This document shows, piece after piece, positions 1 to 13,900 of a stretch of DNA of 64,000 nucleotides (position 1 is the first letter of the stretch; every line of letters starts with the position of its first letter). A program made the position numbers and the translations under genes. This DNA is from Apostichopus japonicus (Eukaryota > Echinodermata > Holothuroidea > Aspidochirotida > Stichopodidae). The notes under the pieces were generated by a model. It worked only from the letters and a program-made list of their open reading frames with translations, was not told the DNA's origin and ran no database searches. Location of the stretch: positions 684,001 to 748,000 of the forward strand of contig NC_092561.1 in the NCBI RefSeq assembly GCF_037975245.1, read 5' to 3'.

Positions 1-299
1 ATACCATACTAAACTATAATACACTAGACTACACTACTCAACACTAGACCAGACTGGAGAGGGCAAATGATTTGGTGCATAAGGTGGTGTGGTGGGGAAC
101 ACACAAGGGGAAAACAATTTGGAATTGAACTGGTGACCATTTATTTGACGTTCTAGCATATCCGGGGCAACAGCAATATCCTTTAAAGGGATATTCCGGT
201 GACAGTCAATATATTTACATGGAAGAGAAACGTATTCTACACAGAATTTTATCTATTTGTAACACGTTTGTTAACATACTATTTTCCATAGTGGATAAA

Positions 300-690
300 A
301 TTTGTACAGGTCACTTATGCCTCACGAGTCTCGGACTCGCACTTTAACTTGGATTGTCCTTGATCTAACACGGATAGGGTCTCAAATAAGCTATTGTTAG
401 GCTTCCTGATCCTTGGGTCTCTAAACTAAACTATACCAAGAACTCGGACTTTGACTCTGTTACTGAGATTTCGCGGACTCGGAAAATTGTACTCGTATAC
501 TTGGACTCGGGTACTCAGATGCAAGTTGTACTCTGATGCACCCCCTTGGACTCGGATGCCAAGGAGTGGACTTAACTTGGAATCGGATACGAAGAACTTG
601 GACTTGGACACGCGTATAGTATTACTTGGATTCGGATATTTAAACTCGGATACTTGAGCTCGACTGTATAGGAGTGGGCTCAGACTTGAG
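300..690. repeat. Degenerate CTCGGAC/GAGTAC-type short tandem repeat
   Basis: The stretch is dominated by imperfect copies of ACTCGGA and TTGGACTCGG, spaced roughly 12 to 18 bases apart. The motif is related to the GAGTAC-rich tracts at 19.9, 29.0 and 58.4 kb. Open frames on both strands here are by-products of the repeat. No known family is recognised. Confidence 0.55.
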
Positions 691-738
691 ATGAGATTTT
701 ATTCGAAAGTGATTCACATGATCTTAATATTATTTTAC

Positions 739-864
<126 letters not shown>

Positions 865-1015
865 TATCTGATCAGTTGTCTGACGATCGCTAAAACGCGT
901 GAAACTCCGAGTTACAACTACTAGTGTTCCACTAGTCTCTACCAGTATCAAACACATATTCCGCTCTGTCCACTGGACATAGAGCACTCTGCGCCAAGAT
1001 AGACGCCAACCAACC

Positions 1016-1018
<3 letters not shown>

Positions 1019-1064
<46 letters not shown>
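1019..1064. repeat. (TA)n microsatellite joined to the tRNA-derived repeat
   Basis: Pure TA tract that abuts the ATTCATTTGCC tail of the composite repeat at 1065-1450. It probably expanded from the TATATATA present in that tail. Confidence 0.95.
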
Positions 1065-1067
<3 letters not shown>

Positions 1068-1450
1068 CAAATGAATATATATAAATGAAAATCGTAATGA
1101 GTTGGAAAATCAAGGACAGTGAAAAAACTTCCAGCCTCCACCGGTATTCGAACCCATTCCTCCCGCTCTGTACGCGGACACCCCAACCAACTAGGCTATG
1201 GACACTGATTGTATGTCCAGAGGTTCGAAACCGGTAAGGAAGGTCGTAATTCCACTGTCGGCGTTTGTCACCTGATATCGAACAATATTATTTCTGTTTT
1301 TGGTGACATATTTGCCTTACTATAGAGATCAAACATGATGCTAACCAACTCGAAATCATTTGTGACTCCTAAAGCCGGATCTCGAAAGAGATACTTTGAA
1401 CAGACTTTATGTTAATGAAATGGAGGTAAGCGACAAAGGCAAATGAATAT
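1065..1450 (-). repeat. tRNA-derived composite repeat (SINE-like), minus-strand copy
   Basis: Reading the minus strand, the element has a central block (1450 down to about 1215), then a tRNA-like head with A box TAGCCTAGTTGG (about 1199-1188) and B box GGTTCGAATACC (about 1154-1143), then a tail ending in TTTATATATATTCATTTGCC. The same order of blocks occurs on the plus strand at 63021-63540. The spacing of about 34 bases between boxes is tRNA-like, but the T stem does not pair well, so this is a tRNA-derived repeat and not a functional tRNA. The copy is diverged from the right-end copies. Confidence 0.75.
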
Positions 1451-1930
1451 ATAAATTTGATCTTCCATCATGATCTTAGCTACAGAAGTTATTGAATTAG
1501 ATATCAGCAACGAAATCACTAATGGACGTTCTTCTGAAGAATTAACATACGGATACACGGACGGACGGGCGGACTTGGTATAGGGATATCAAACTCATCA
1601 AGGTGACATTTGTAACTGAATAAGTTGCTGTAACACATGTGGTAATAAAGCGTTCCCCTCTAATATATTCCAAACATCCGGCCTCTTTCTGTAATGAATT
1701 TAGAGTTTGCTGCTAATGGACGTAACGTTGTTGTATTTATTTAATCTCAAGTCTGGTTACAACTCTGACTTTATTAAAAAGCAAGTTTCGTGGAACTTTG
1801 GGAAAGAGGCCCGAGTCGATGAATTGTAAAGCTAGTATGGATGTCTTTAAGCGCCATTAATATAACAAATAATACATGCATTTAAACTTATTCTTCTATT
1901 ATTCAAACATTATCTACTTCTATATAAACC
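1451..1930. other. No recognisable feature
   Basis: AT-rich single-copy-looking DNA. I see no long ORF, splice-flanked exon or repeat signature. Confidence 0.5.
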
Positions 1931-2090
1931 ACAACTGTTAGCAAACTGCTCATCCACCAAAGAGCCCGTGTAAGAGAATGTGTAAAAGTAAGAGGGCCTG
2001 ACGTTTCGACCCTAGCAGGATCTTCTTCATTCAGCCTCTGAAGAAGATTCTGATAGGATCGACACGTCAGGCCCTGTTACTTTTACACAT
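1931..2090. repeat. Inverted-repeat (MITE/foldback-like) element, copy 1
   Basis: A left unit starting AACTGTTAGCAAACTGCT leads into an imperfect inverted repeat. The arm at 1979-2029 (GTGTAAAAGTAAGAGGGCC..., CAGGATCTTCTTCA) pairs with 2039-2090 across a loop of about 9 bases. The same left unit and the GATCCTGCTAGGATCGAAAC core recur at 51780-51920, so this is a dispersed family. It sits directly beside a long (TA)n tract. Confidence 0.75.
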
Positions 2091-2112
2091 TTTACACGTT
2101 ATCTACATTATC

Positions 2113-4640
<2,528 letters not shown>

Positions 4641-4651
4641 GATGACAGAAT

Positions 4652-5173
4652 ATGGATAATATGGACAGAATTGATAACATAATATGGTTTCATGTTTTTA
4701 ACAACATTTCTCTTGACTGTGGAATATGGTATGGTCAGCTTGTAGGGAATAAAATAAAAAATGCAACTTTTAAATCTGAAACAAATATTCCTAATTCATT
4801 TGAACAGTTAACAGTCTTGAATCAATTTCATGAAGGCCACCTGGCACGATTTTACAACATATACACCTGGTTGACAACCACACACCCAACTGCGTATGGC
4901 ATAATTCAAACAGTCGCTTCCGGGGCACCGCGATGGGCCACATCGACGCGACCCCTGGCCACTCCCTTTACCACAGCGTTCTCCAGTCTTGTCATCTCAC
5001 TGGTGAAAGTGTGTATGCATAATTCAAACTATACCCAATGGAGCACATCAATGCGCAACATCTACGCGATCCCCGGGGGCAATCCCACAGGGCGCATGAG
5101 CTCAACAATATTTTCAAGTTACCTCGCAGGTACTCCTTTTTACACCCGTCTGATGAGGGGTTATTGGGGTTAA
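4652..5173 (+). other. Open reading frame of 173 codons, doubtful gene
   Basis: One of the longest non-repetitive ORFs in the window. The start is preceded by TGACAGAAT. The protein has no motif I recognise, no signal peptide and no clear membrane segment. Its last quarter runs into a tRNA-like SINE that reads on the opposite strand (about 5095-5275), so at least that part is repeat sequence translated by chance. No splice or polyadenylation context supports a gene. I regard it as probably non-coding. Confidence 0.2.
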
Positions 5174-5275
5174 GTGTCTTGGCCAAGGACACAAGTTATT
5201 GGAATGGCCCTGCAGGACTCGGACGTGAAATTCAATAGATCGCAAGTCCATTACCTTAACCACTTGACTTATCTT
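5095..5275 (-). repeat. tRNA-derived SINE-like repeat, minus strand
   Basis: On the minus strand the head reads AGTCAAGTGGTTAAGG (A-box region, about 5268-5253), then GGACTTGCGATC, then a decayed B box GTCCGAGTCC (about 5226-5217). Downstream is a conserved tail including GTGTCCTTGGCCAAGACACT and GGTAACTTGAAAAT. The order A box, anticodon-like arm, B box is that of a Ser/Leu-type tRNA-derived SINE. The B box is degraded, so this copy is probably dead. Confidence 0.6.
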
Positions 5276-6890
5276 ACTTCGAAAGTTCATACACATCAGT
5301 TGATGACAATGACTCAAGCATCCGGCCATTCAGTTTCACTCGGTTAAATTAAAAGAATGAAAAGGGTGAGGGAGGGAGAAGGGGGGGCGGGTGAATAATG
5401 GAATCCTCTAACGTTAGGTCTTACACAACAGAAAATGCAAAGAGAAAATGTTCAAATTTCTTTGTTTTATTTCAAGATTTTCGAAGAAAAGCGTAATAGA
5501 ATATTGCACGGTTCTTATATATTGTACATTAAAAATCTTATTACATAAATTTGCTCATTTAGCTAAATCCAACTAAGAAATTGTATTCTTAATTGTATGA
5601 AATTAAAAAGTCAATGTAAAGGTTACACCAATATCATAGTAATTGGGCTTTCCCTTGGTCAAAACCAACAGCAGCGGTGGACAAAAAATAATACATCGGA
5701 CAAGGCGGTTGGTTTTGTGAAAACAAAAATCGCAACAAAAAAATAATTATGTCTTAAATATCACCCACAATCCTTTTAATACCACAACTGCAATCATAAT
5801 AATCCATATTCTGTCGGTGTGTTTATTTCTTTATAATGGAACTGTTTTCGTATTTCCACATGATCCATGTTCATATTCCTTTGAAAATAATTTTACATAT
5901 TTATCAGAGAAGAAAGGGGAAAGAAAAGGAATTACCAAGCAATCAAATCCGGTTCAAACCATAAAACATGAATTTCTTATAAAACCATTAGGAATACTGA
6001 AGACAATATTTGTTGGCAACAAAGGTCACAATAACTTCACTAAACGGAGTATACCACCCTTCATACGTATACATAACGTAACTTGTCAAGTACTTTAGAC
6101 TTCTGCAAAATAATAATTTTAGAAAATGGGTTCATTGTGATGGGACATGGGGAGGGGGGGGGGAGGTGGGAATTAATACTTTTCTTATGGGTCATATAGT
6201 TGGAAGGGTATATGGGGGGCGCAGTGTGGGGCCACAAGTAGCCACGATATTGCACCGCGGTTAGAAATTCTAACTTTGGTGATTCACTAGTTAAAATTAA
6301 TTTGATGACTGAAATAAGATCTATGCTCTGCCATTATATCTGCGTTTTAGTTGTTTCTGCCCTATTTGTGGACTTTCAGACATAAAATCTGAACATTTGC
6401 TTAACGACGTGTCTACCACGTACAACGCTGGTGTGCAGGTGGAGCTCTTTCCCTCACCCCACTTCCGTATGACATCGTGACGTAAGACAAAACAATATAT
6501 TGTACTTTCTTCCGAGTAGTGCGTTATATAAGGCAAAGATGTGAGATCTTTATAAAATCAATATTTATGCAAAAAAGATGTGAATTTAAAAAAATTAATT
6601 CAATAGGCTGTTTTCAATTCTAACTTAACAACAAAACCCGAAAACAAGTTTTCGTTACAAGGCAAGAAGCAGCTCTTAACTACCTAGGCTCACTCGAATG
6701 TATTACTTTAGAATGACAATTATATCGAAATCACAAAATCTTGCGAAACCTTACTCATTAATTATAATCTATTAAAATATGTGCCATGTGGTCCAGCCAC
6801 TGACAAATTTGGTGAAAGTTATTATTTTGAAACGTGTCCAAAGACACGTTCAATATTCAAAATGAACGCCACATCACAAATCATTAATTC
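5276..6890. other. Non-coding region, nothing recognised
   Basis: AT-rich, with a poly(G) run near 6152-6162. ORFs are short and without recognisable domains. Confidence 0.45.
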
Positions 6891-6896
6891 GTTTAA

Positions 6897-7125
6897 ACCA
6901 TACCCTCTGTCGCAACAGATTCCATCTCATATACTGGCAGTGTTCGTTCGTATTATCTCATGGTTAGTTTTGTCACAATGAATTCCCTTTGTTCTCCATT
7001 AATTGCTAATTAATTTTAAACCACACCCTCTGTCGCAACAGATTCCATCTCTAATATTGGCAGTGTTCGTTCGTATTATGTCATGGTTAGTCTTGTCTCG
7101 AAGAATTCCCTTTGCTCTCCAATTC
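6897..7125. repeat. Tandem duplication, unit about 123 bases
   Basis: CCCTCTGTCGCAACAGATTC begins at 6903 and again at 7026. The following bases, including GGCAGTGTTCGTTCGTATTAT and the run to GAATTCCCTTTG, match well. The duplication lies about 400 bases downstream of the RERGL-like stop codon, so it could fall in that gene's 3' untranslated region. Confidence 0.85.
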
Positions 7126-7535
7126 TTGCGAGCTGACAGCAAATAACTGCTAAAAGTCCTACATTTGGTACTTCTCTGCAAGAGTATGTGCGTCGTGACC
7201 ACTTCATTTAATTGACTACTCGCCGCATCCGGAATTGATCAAAATCATCCAGAATTGACGAAGTACATCATTGACACTAACATCTTTTCTTCGTTGCGAC
7301 GAAATCTTCCCAGGTACCTGGGGAAGTGGGATTTAATCTGTTTCAGACATTCTTCGCTACCTCGACGGACAACAAGCCATTTCCGTGTTCTGTCGTCTAC
7401 GTTTAACGAGCATTACACAGGCTCGAGCCAGCCGAAACACTTCTCGACATTTGATATGAGGAGAGACCTAAGTGCTTTCTCTCATTTCATCTCTAAAGGC
7501 ATCACGATGTTCATCATCAGAGTGGTCAAATTCCT

Positions 7536-7973
7536 TCAACTTCTTTTCGGCGACCATGATACCACCTGAAGGACTTTATGTGCGACGTGCCTGGTTACAC
7601 TGCCCCGTCTCTTCCTCAACACCAAGGGACTTCTACTCCTCTTGCGTTTGACTTCCATCAGATGAATCACCGATTTAAAGGCCCTCGCGACCTCCAACCA
7701 ACCATCTGCTGCTGAAACCTCAAAGAATTGGCAGCCGTGCTCCTCCGCCAGTTGTTGACCCTCTTCTCGAGTGACTTTATGGGCCTTTGGATGAAGATCG
7801 ACTTTATTGGCAAGAATCACTATTGGCAAAGACGCCCCCTTCTTGACGTGTCCGTGAAGTCGTTTCAGTTGAGCTTGCATCGTTTCAAATGATTGGTAGC
7901 TAGACACGTCATAGACTAAAGCTACTGCATCCGCCCATCTAATTTGCTCCGACAGATTTCTTGCGTCTTCCAT
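7536..7973 (-). CDS. RERGL-like: RERGL-like last exon (G4, G5, basic C-terminus)
   Basis: 438 bases starting directly after TTTGTATGAACAG, in phase 0, to the TGA at 7538-7536. The 145 residues run from MEDARNLSEQIRWADAV through NKVD and EVSAAD to SWSPKRS. The open frame extends 15 codons above the acceptor, but those codons are intronic polypyrimidine sequence (YFYFALFLY) and should not be included. Confidence 0.9.
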   Translation of the reverse strand: MEDARNLSEQIRWADAVALVYDVSSYQSFETMQAQLKRLHGHVKKGASLPIVILANKVDLHPKAHKVTREEGQQLAEEHGCQFFEVSAADGWLEVARAFKSVIHLMEVKRKRSRSPLVLRKRRGSVTRHVAHKVLQVVSWSPKRS

Positions 7974-10900
7974 CTGTTCATACAAAAAGAGAGCAAAGTA
8001 GAAATAGTTATACATCAAAGTTCTATATGTCGAATGCCTTTAGATACCAAGCAAAACAATGACGTTTGTGTTCAAACATTTGCCAAAAAAAGTGGCATCT
8101 GGTTGAAGGAGCCCATCCTAAATATACGTCACATAGAAAAAATTAATGGATGATACCTGGTATTTATTGTTTAGTTAAGTTAAGTTTACCCCTCTTAATT
8201 TTTTTTAGTTATTTTCTTGTTGTCTTGATTTACAGCTCGCTACCCATTAAAAGGGCAATTACATCGAGAGAAATGTTTGCATTTGTCTTCACAAATCTGT
8301 CAGGGCATTTTATACGCGGAGATAAATATATAACATGGTCTTGTTTGGGGAGTTAAGTGAAGAGACAGTCACACTAAGAGAGCGTTTTTCCATGGATTGT
8401 GTACCGCAATGACGTCAACACCTCGTGAACACTCTATATCACGGTTTCAAAATGAACTCCTTGACTTCCCCTTTTTCATGTCCATTACATGTCAACTTTT
8501 TGGCGTAAACTGAGAGAGATTATTATTCCGCTGATCTTAACTCGTGATTTTTCTTATTTTATCCCTTTTTTCTGATTTTTTTACCCTTTCAATATCACAA
8601 AGTCGGTTAATTGTTGTTTTCGCTAGTTTGCACGTACACGACAAAACCATCCTATTGAGATGGGTCGAGTAAGGTACAAGTGCCTAACGTTGTCCGGTGA
8701 TCAAATCAAGGAGGCCTGGTTTATATCCGAGGGACTTTAAAAAAAAAAACATTACTCGGGGGGTGAAAGGCAGATGTAGTATCTCGCATTTAATGCCATG
8801 TATCGTGACTAACCGACACCCATTAAAGATGTATCAACGCTTACAAAGAAAGGGAAGAGGTAACTGCGGGTTTGAGAGATTGCAAACATTGGTCACTTAG
8901 GACTCAACTGCAGGCGACATGTTGCGTGCTCGCTGTTCAAATTTGTAGATATACTTAGGAGGCCATTTTGGCGGGTTAACAAAATTCATTCACGGTATAG
9001 ACGATATTACGCATGCGCTGTGCTTAAACAGATTGTTCGTAGGTCTATGGAACATAGTCTGGGGGAAAGCAAGGATGTTGCGGTTCATTATCCCACATAC
9101 GATTAAATCATGAATTTAGGTTGAATTAATTGTTGATATGTTGTAGATCTTTACACAACAAAATCATTGCTCACGGTCCAGGGTGTATTTTTATATCACT
9201 TTCAAACATTAAGCAAGCCACAAGCCACATTAAGCAAGCAAATGTGTCGACTGAGTATATTACAATTGATAAAACAATACTTAGTTAATAGGCCTAATTA
9301 GCCGAAGTAACTATCAAATTTGCCTTAACGATCATCCTAGAGAAGCTGAATAATTTGACAGCCGAAAACAGCTATATTGAAACATTAAAAGCGCCAAAAG
9401 ATTTCTCTCCCCCCCCCCCCACCCCACTTGGACTATGACATATCAAAACTAATAATTCTAGCAGTCGTATAATACTTAAGTTATACGGAAACGTTTTTTT
9501 CTTAATATTAAATGGTTGAATTATGGAGCTGCTACTGTATACGAAGATAGTGCCACGACTGAATAAATGTTTATCTTAAACAACCGTACCCTTTATTAAA
9601 TGTGTAATTATATAGTTCACCAGAGTACACATCAAAAACATATACACTTCACTATCACTATAACATTGACACTTTTTATGTGACTTGTTTGTTTTTATGT
9701 GATGAATATACATGCATGGGGTCCCAGCGGAAGTAAAGGTTACCAGGTTATTGTCATTCATCTCTTTGCGGGAGGGCGTGTACCTCATGTTCAGATAAGC
9801 AAGTTCAAAGAATAACATACACAAATAGCTGGAATGCTGGATAATATTCGACAAAATTCTATGTTTGTCAAATCTTTATCTCTCAGTCAACCTCCCCCAG
9901 ATTCTGGAAACTATTCTACGCGACAGTTGATTACAATCGTTATTTATGGACTTGTTTGGCGGAAGTTGCTGAGTATCTGCATGGTTAATAATCTTTCGTG
10001 CGTGTAGATTATCACATAGAGTGTATAGCCTATGGACCTATATCCTGTTATAGTCTGACAGCTGTCTGCGTGTCCACATACGGACAGAATACAATGGCTA
10101 CCCGCATATATCCAAAATAAATCACCCCGTGAAAGTCGATCGCTCGGCCACGTTCTGCATTTGCGAAGGTTTCATTACAAATTAATGAATGAGTTAGGCC
10201 TAACATAGTCTCGAGGGGGAACTTTATAACATAGTTACGACTTAAGTATTTACGTCATATTGGGACTAAATTAATATTCCCCGAAAAACAGTCAAAACTC
10301 GTGACTTGAATATTAAAATGGAACAAACATGGAGGAAGAAATTGCACGTTTTGAAACAGCCAAGATCGAAGAAAGAGGCTACAGACAATGAAGTATTTAT
10401 GGCTGGATAAATGCTCTTCTAAATTTCGTTGCAAAAATTTCGCTAAATTATAGAAAATGTCACAAAATCAAGAAACCTGATAAATTAATGTACACACGGG
10501 CACGGAATTAAATCATAAATGAAATTAACAGTATAAATTCAATTTCAAAAGGGAAGATTATGTTAGATTACCCATAGTAGATTTTGCTATCATAAAATTA
10601 TGAATATTCATGTATCAAAGCGAAGAATTGTTTAACTATGAACTACCGGTAAACTATCGACAGATAATGAAACGTCTGGATGTGGAAGACTAACTCACCT
10701 TAGAGCAAGTATCAAGCATAGATACATTGTACTGTTCAGCTTCGCAGTCGACCGTATGTTGATATATTGAATCTGTGTAGAAGAAACGAAACGAACTCTT
10801 TGAGAAAATTGTGTTTTCAAAATCTACCAGAAATAAATAATGAAATAATCATTATGACGTTGTGAATATACATGTTTGAAAGTAAATATGCCCCCCGCCG

Positions 10901-13900
10901 CCCCTCCATCAGCCCTCCTCTTCTTCGGGTAATTAACAAAAATGAAGAACGGGAAGGAAGCAGGCATCTTATGCATGAGATAATTAAAGATCAAATAAGG
11001 AAAAGGGCTGACAGACAGACAGACAGACTCACATGTATATTATATAATAACATTGTTTATTGCCACGTACCTTCATGAGAGTCGTAATCTCCAATGAATC
11101 TCTTTGTAAGGAATCGAACCGTTAAGGCTGCAAAGATAAAAAAGAGAGTGAAAAATTGAGTTGAAATCAGGAATTCGTGACGGTTAAAGAAAAATATGGT
11201 TTATGGTTTTACATTTCAAGGAGAATGTAAACGATTGGAATGGATTATAATAAAGAGAATAAAACGTTCCGCTCAGATATCTCGCTCTACTTGAAGTCCA
11301 ATGCAACAATTTTGTAACAAGGGGCGCGTCGTCTGAAAATGTTTGTCATTGTTTTCTTTCTTTTTGGTAATGTGAACCTGAAATCACTTTATTATAGCCA
11401 ACAATGTATCAAATACTAATAGACAAACAATATGAAGTATAGCCGTGTCCAACCAAGATTCGGGCCTGGACCTCCAAACGGATATGATATACAGAAATCT
11501 AGCCCAAGGAGGGGGGGGGGGGGTCTATGGAAGCAGGCCTGGCGAGATGTACAGGGATCAGGGTGAGCTGCTGCACCGGATCAAGGGTTAAATTAGGTGG
11601 CCCGCTGTAAACTACGGTACAGGGAAAATGCGGAGGAAGCCAGGTAAAGATGGGATAAACAATAATATCTTCTCAATAAGTTTCTCTTATCACGTTTAGG
11701 GAAACACGAAATGGGCAAAACAGTGGCGAGTTGACATAACTGTGACCGTGGCTAGGCCTCGTTAGTTTAGATGTCTCTGCATGGAAAGACTGGTACGGAT
11801 TATCAAGAGCCATATAATACATGAGCGTACCCCCATGTAGGGTTCGTTGTACGGTATAGGCATTTCAAACACATGGTTGCATCATATATGAAAACAGGCT
11901 CAACAAACTTGACAAGAATAGCATATGTAACAATTTTGTGCATCGACTTAGACGTATGGAATGTTTATTTTGACGTTTTGTTTACTCCTCGACAGACTTC
12001 AAGATAAAAGAAACTATTTTTGTTGACAAGAGAAAAGATACGAAGTCAATTGGCCTATATCTGCGCTATGTCTCCATTACTGCATTACATGGTAAGATAA
12101 ACACGTATATATGGTGTTATTATTGTGTTATTTGTAACACTATCTCAGCAGGACAAATTTAGAACGAAATATCTAAAACCAGGGGTAGGATTAGAAGATG
12201 ATTTAGGACTATTTATAACTCTTGTCGTTATTTTTAACATTCGTTACGGCCTATTGAAACAGGTCGTTCTAAATTTAGATGCATTGGCTATATACAATAG
12301 ATAAGACACCACACGGACACACATCACCGTAAGGTCAGATATCATACTGTGTACCCATGGCAACCCGGGGTTCCTCCATAACAATATAAATATTAACGTT
12401 CTGAAATATCAAATCAGTTGGGTATGAAGTTTGTGAATATGTGTGACGACCTCGGCTTTCACCGAATTTCTCGCTAAAACTTTGTTTTGACAGCTTTATA
12501 CCATCCCGTCTGAGCTGAGGCAGGTGCGTACACAAGATGGCCGTTATAGCCGGTCAGACATAAATAGATTACTAGGTTATATCAGCGAGAGCAGTAACCA
12601 GAGCAGTTTATTATCATGACGTCAATAAACATTACACCGCTAAACATCTTACTACCCATGTTCCTCAAGATAGGGAATCTCTATACTAGTTTATGTATCT
12701 GATTGTATGGGAAGAAAATTATTTGACATTTAAAGCGAAGGAGGAAGAGTGCGGGAGATTAGTAGAGGAGCTGGAGAGAGGTTGAACGAGATGGAGGGGG
12801 CGGGGTGATGGGGAGGAGTGAAGTGTTGCAATTGTATTGTGACTGATGTCTATACTGATCACAGTGCGCAGAAGTTCTATAGTAATTCCCACGCTTTGAA
12901 GGGTTTCCAAAATGTTCAGCGAATTTTTCGTCGACGAGTTATTCTCTGTACAAACAAATGACACCATCTATATATCCTACCATGCTTGGAAAATTATTAT
13001 TATTAAAATTTGACAAATTTGGCTCTCTTTTCGCTCATGTATACTGTGAAACATGATCATCAGTCTTCAAACAGCGCTAAGTGACTGCTGTCTGCAGTAG
13101 ATAGTTTCTTATTAACTTGAGACTCAGATAGGCTAATATTGCATTAGTAATATTACCATGGCAACCGTGTCTAGTTGATATTGTCTACTCAATTTCTTAG
13201 TATAATACCAGGTATCCTGCACGTATTTAATGTCAAGCCTTGATATGTATCACAAACGCAGTGGATGTTTTAATATTTAATTTTTTTTTATAAGAATGTC
13301 TTGAAATTCCTTGCTAATTGTAAAAAAAAAATGTTAGTGATACGAAATAGCCAGCGACATAGTTTAGAAATGTTTGGAAATCGACGTAAAAATAGCTACC
13401 ACATGACACGTGTGGAATAACCTCTAGGGTCGTATACAGGAGGTATCGTGAAAGAGGTGAACAGTGAGTAGATGATTCTGTTCATATACTTTACGTGCTT
13501 GTTGTTTTTGGCTCTTCAATGTATAAAGCAGATTTCGGAGAAGAAACAATGGCGCAACCTTTAATAGCGGAAGTATTGGCCAAACTGAAAATAATATTCT
13601 ACTGCGATTTATCAGAGAAGGAATGTTAGAATAATAAACCATTCTAACCACAAAAATTCCTTTCAGGAACTGATAAAGTAGTGCAGGATTTTTATATTTT
13701 TTATTTACGCATTTACGCGCGTAATGTCCACTTGTATGTAAATTCATCCATCAAGCTGCATAGCAAGAATTCTCGACACGGCGGAAGCCCTGTCACGTGT
13801 CTTTTACACTCTATACTTGATCTTATCTGATAGTTGAAGAGTTTTTGATTGCCCTTTTAAGTGGTCTGATAGGAATTTAAAATGATATGACATCAGTAAA

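Noticed and set aside
2038-2080. Hammerhead ribozyme core (CTGAAGA...stem...GAAAC)
   Set aside because: There is one extra base between the CTGANGA box and stem II. The second family member reads CTGTAGA, and the inverted arm does not keep the core, so the required residues are not conserved.
7974-8018. Extension of the last RERGL-like exon to the upstream start at 8018
   Set aside because: Those codons are the polypyrimidine tract and acceptor of the intron. Exon 3 at 10699-10772 supplies the missing switch region in the right phase.
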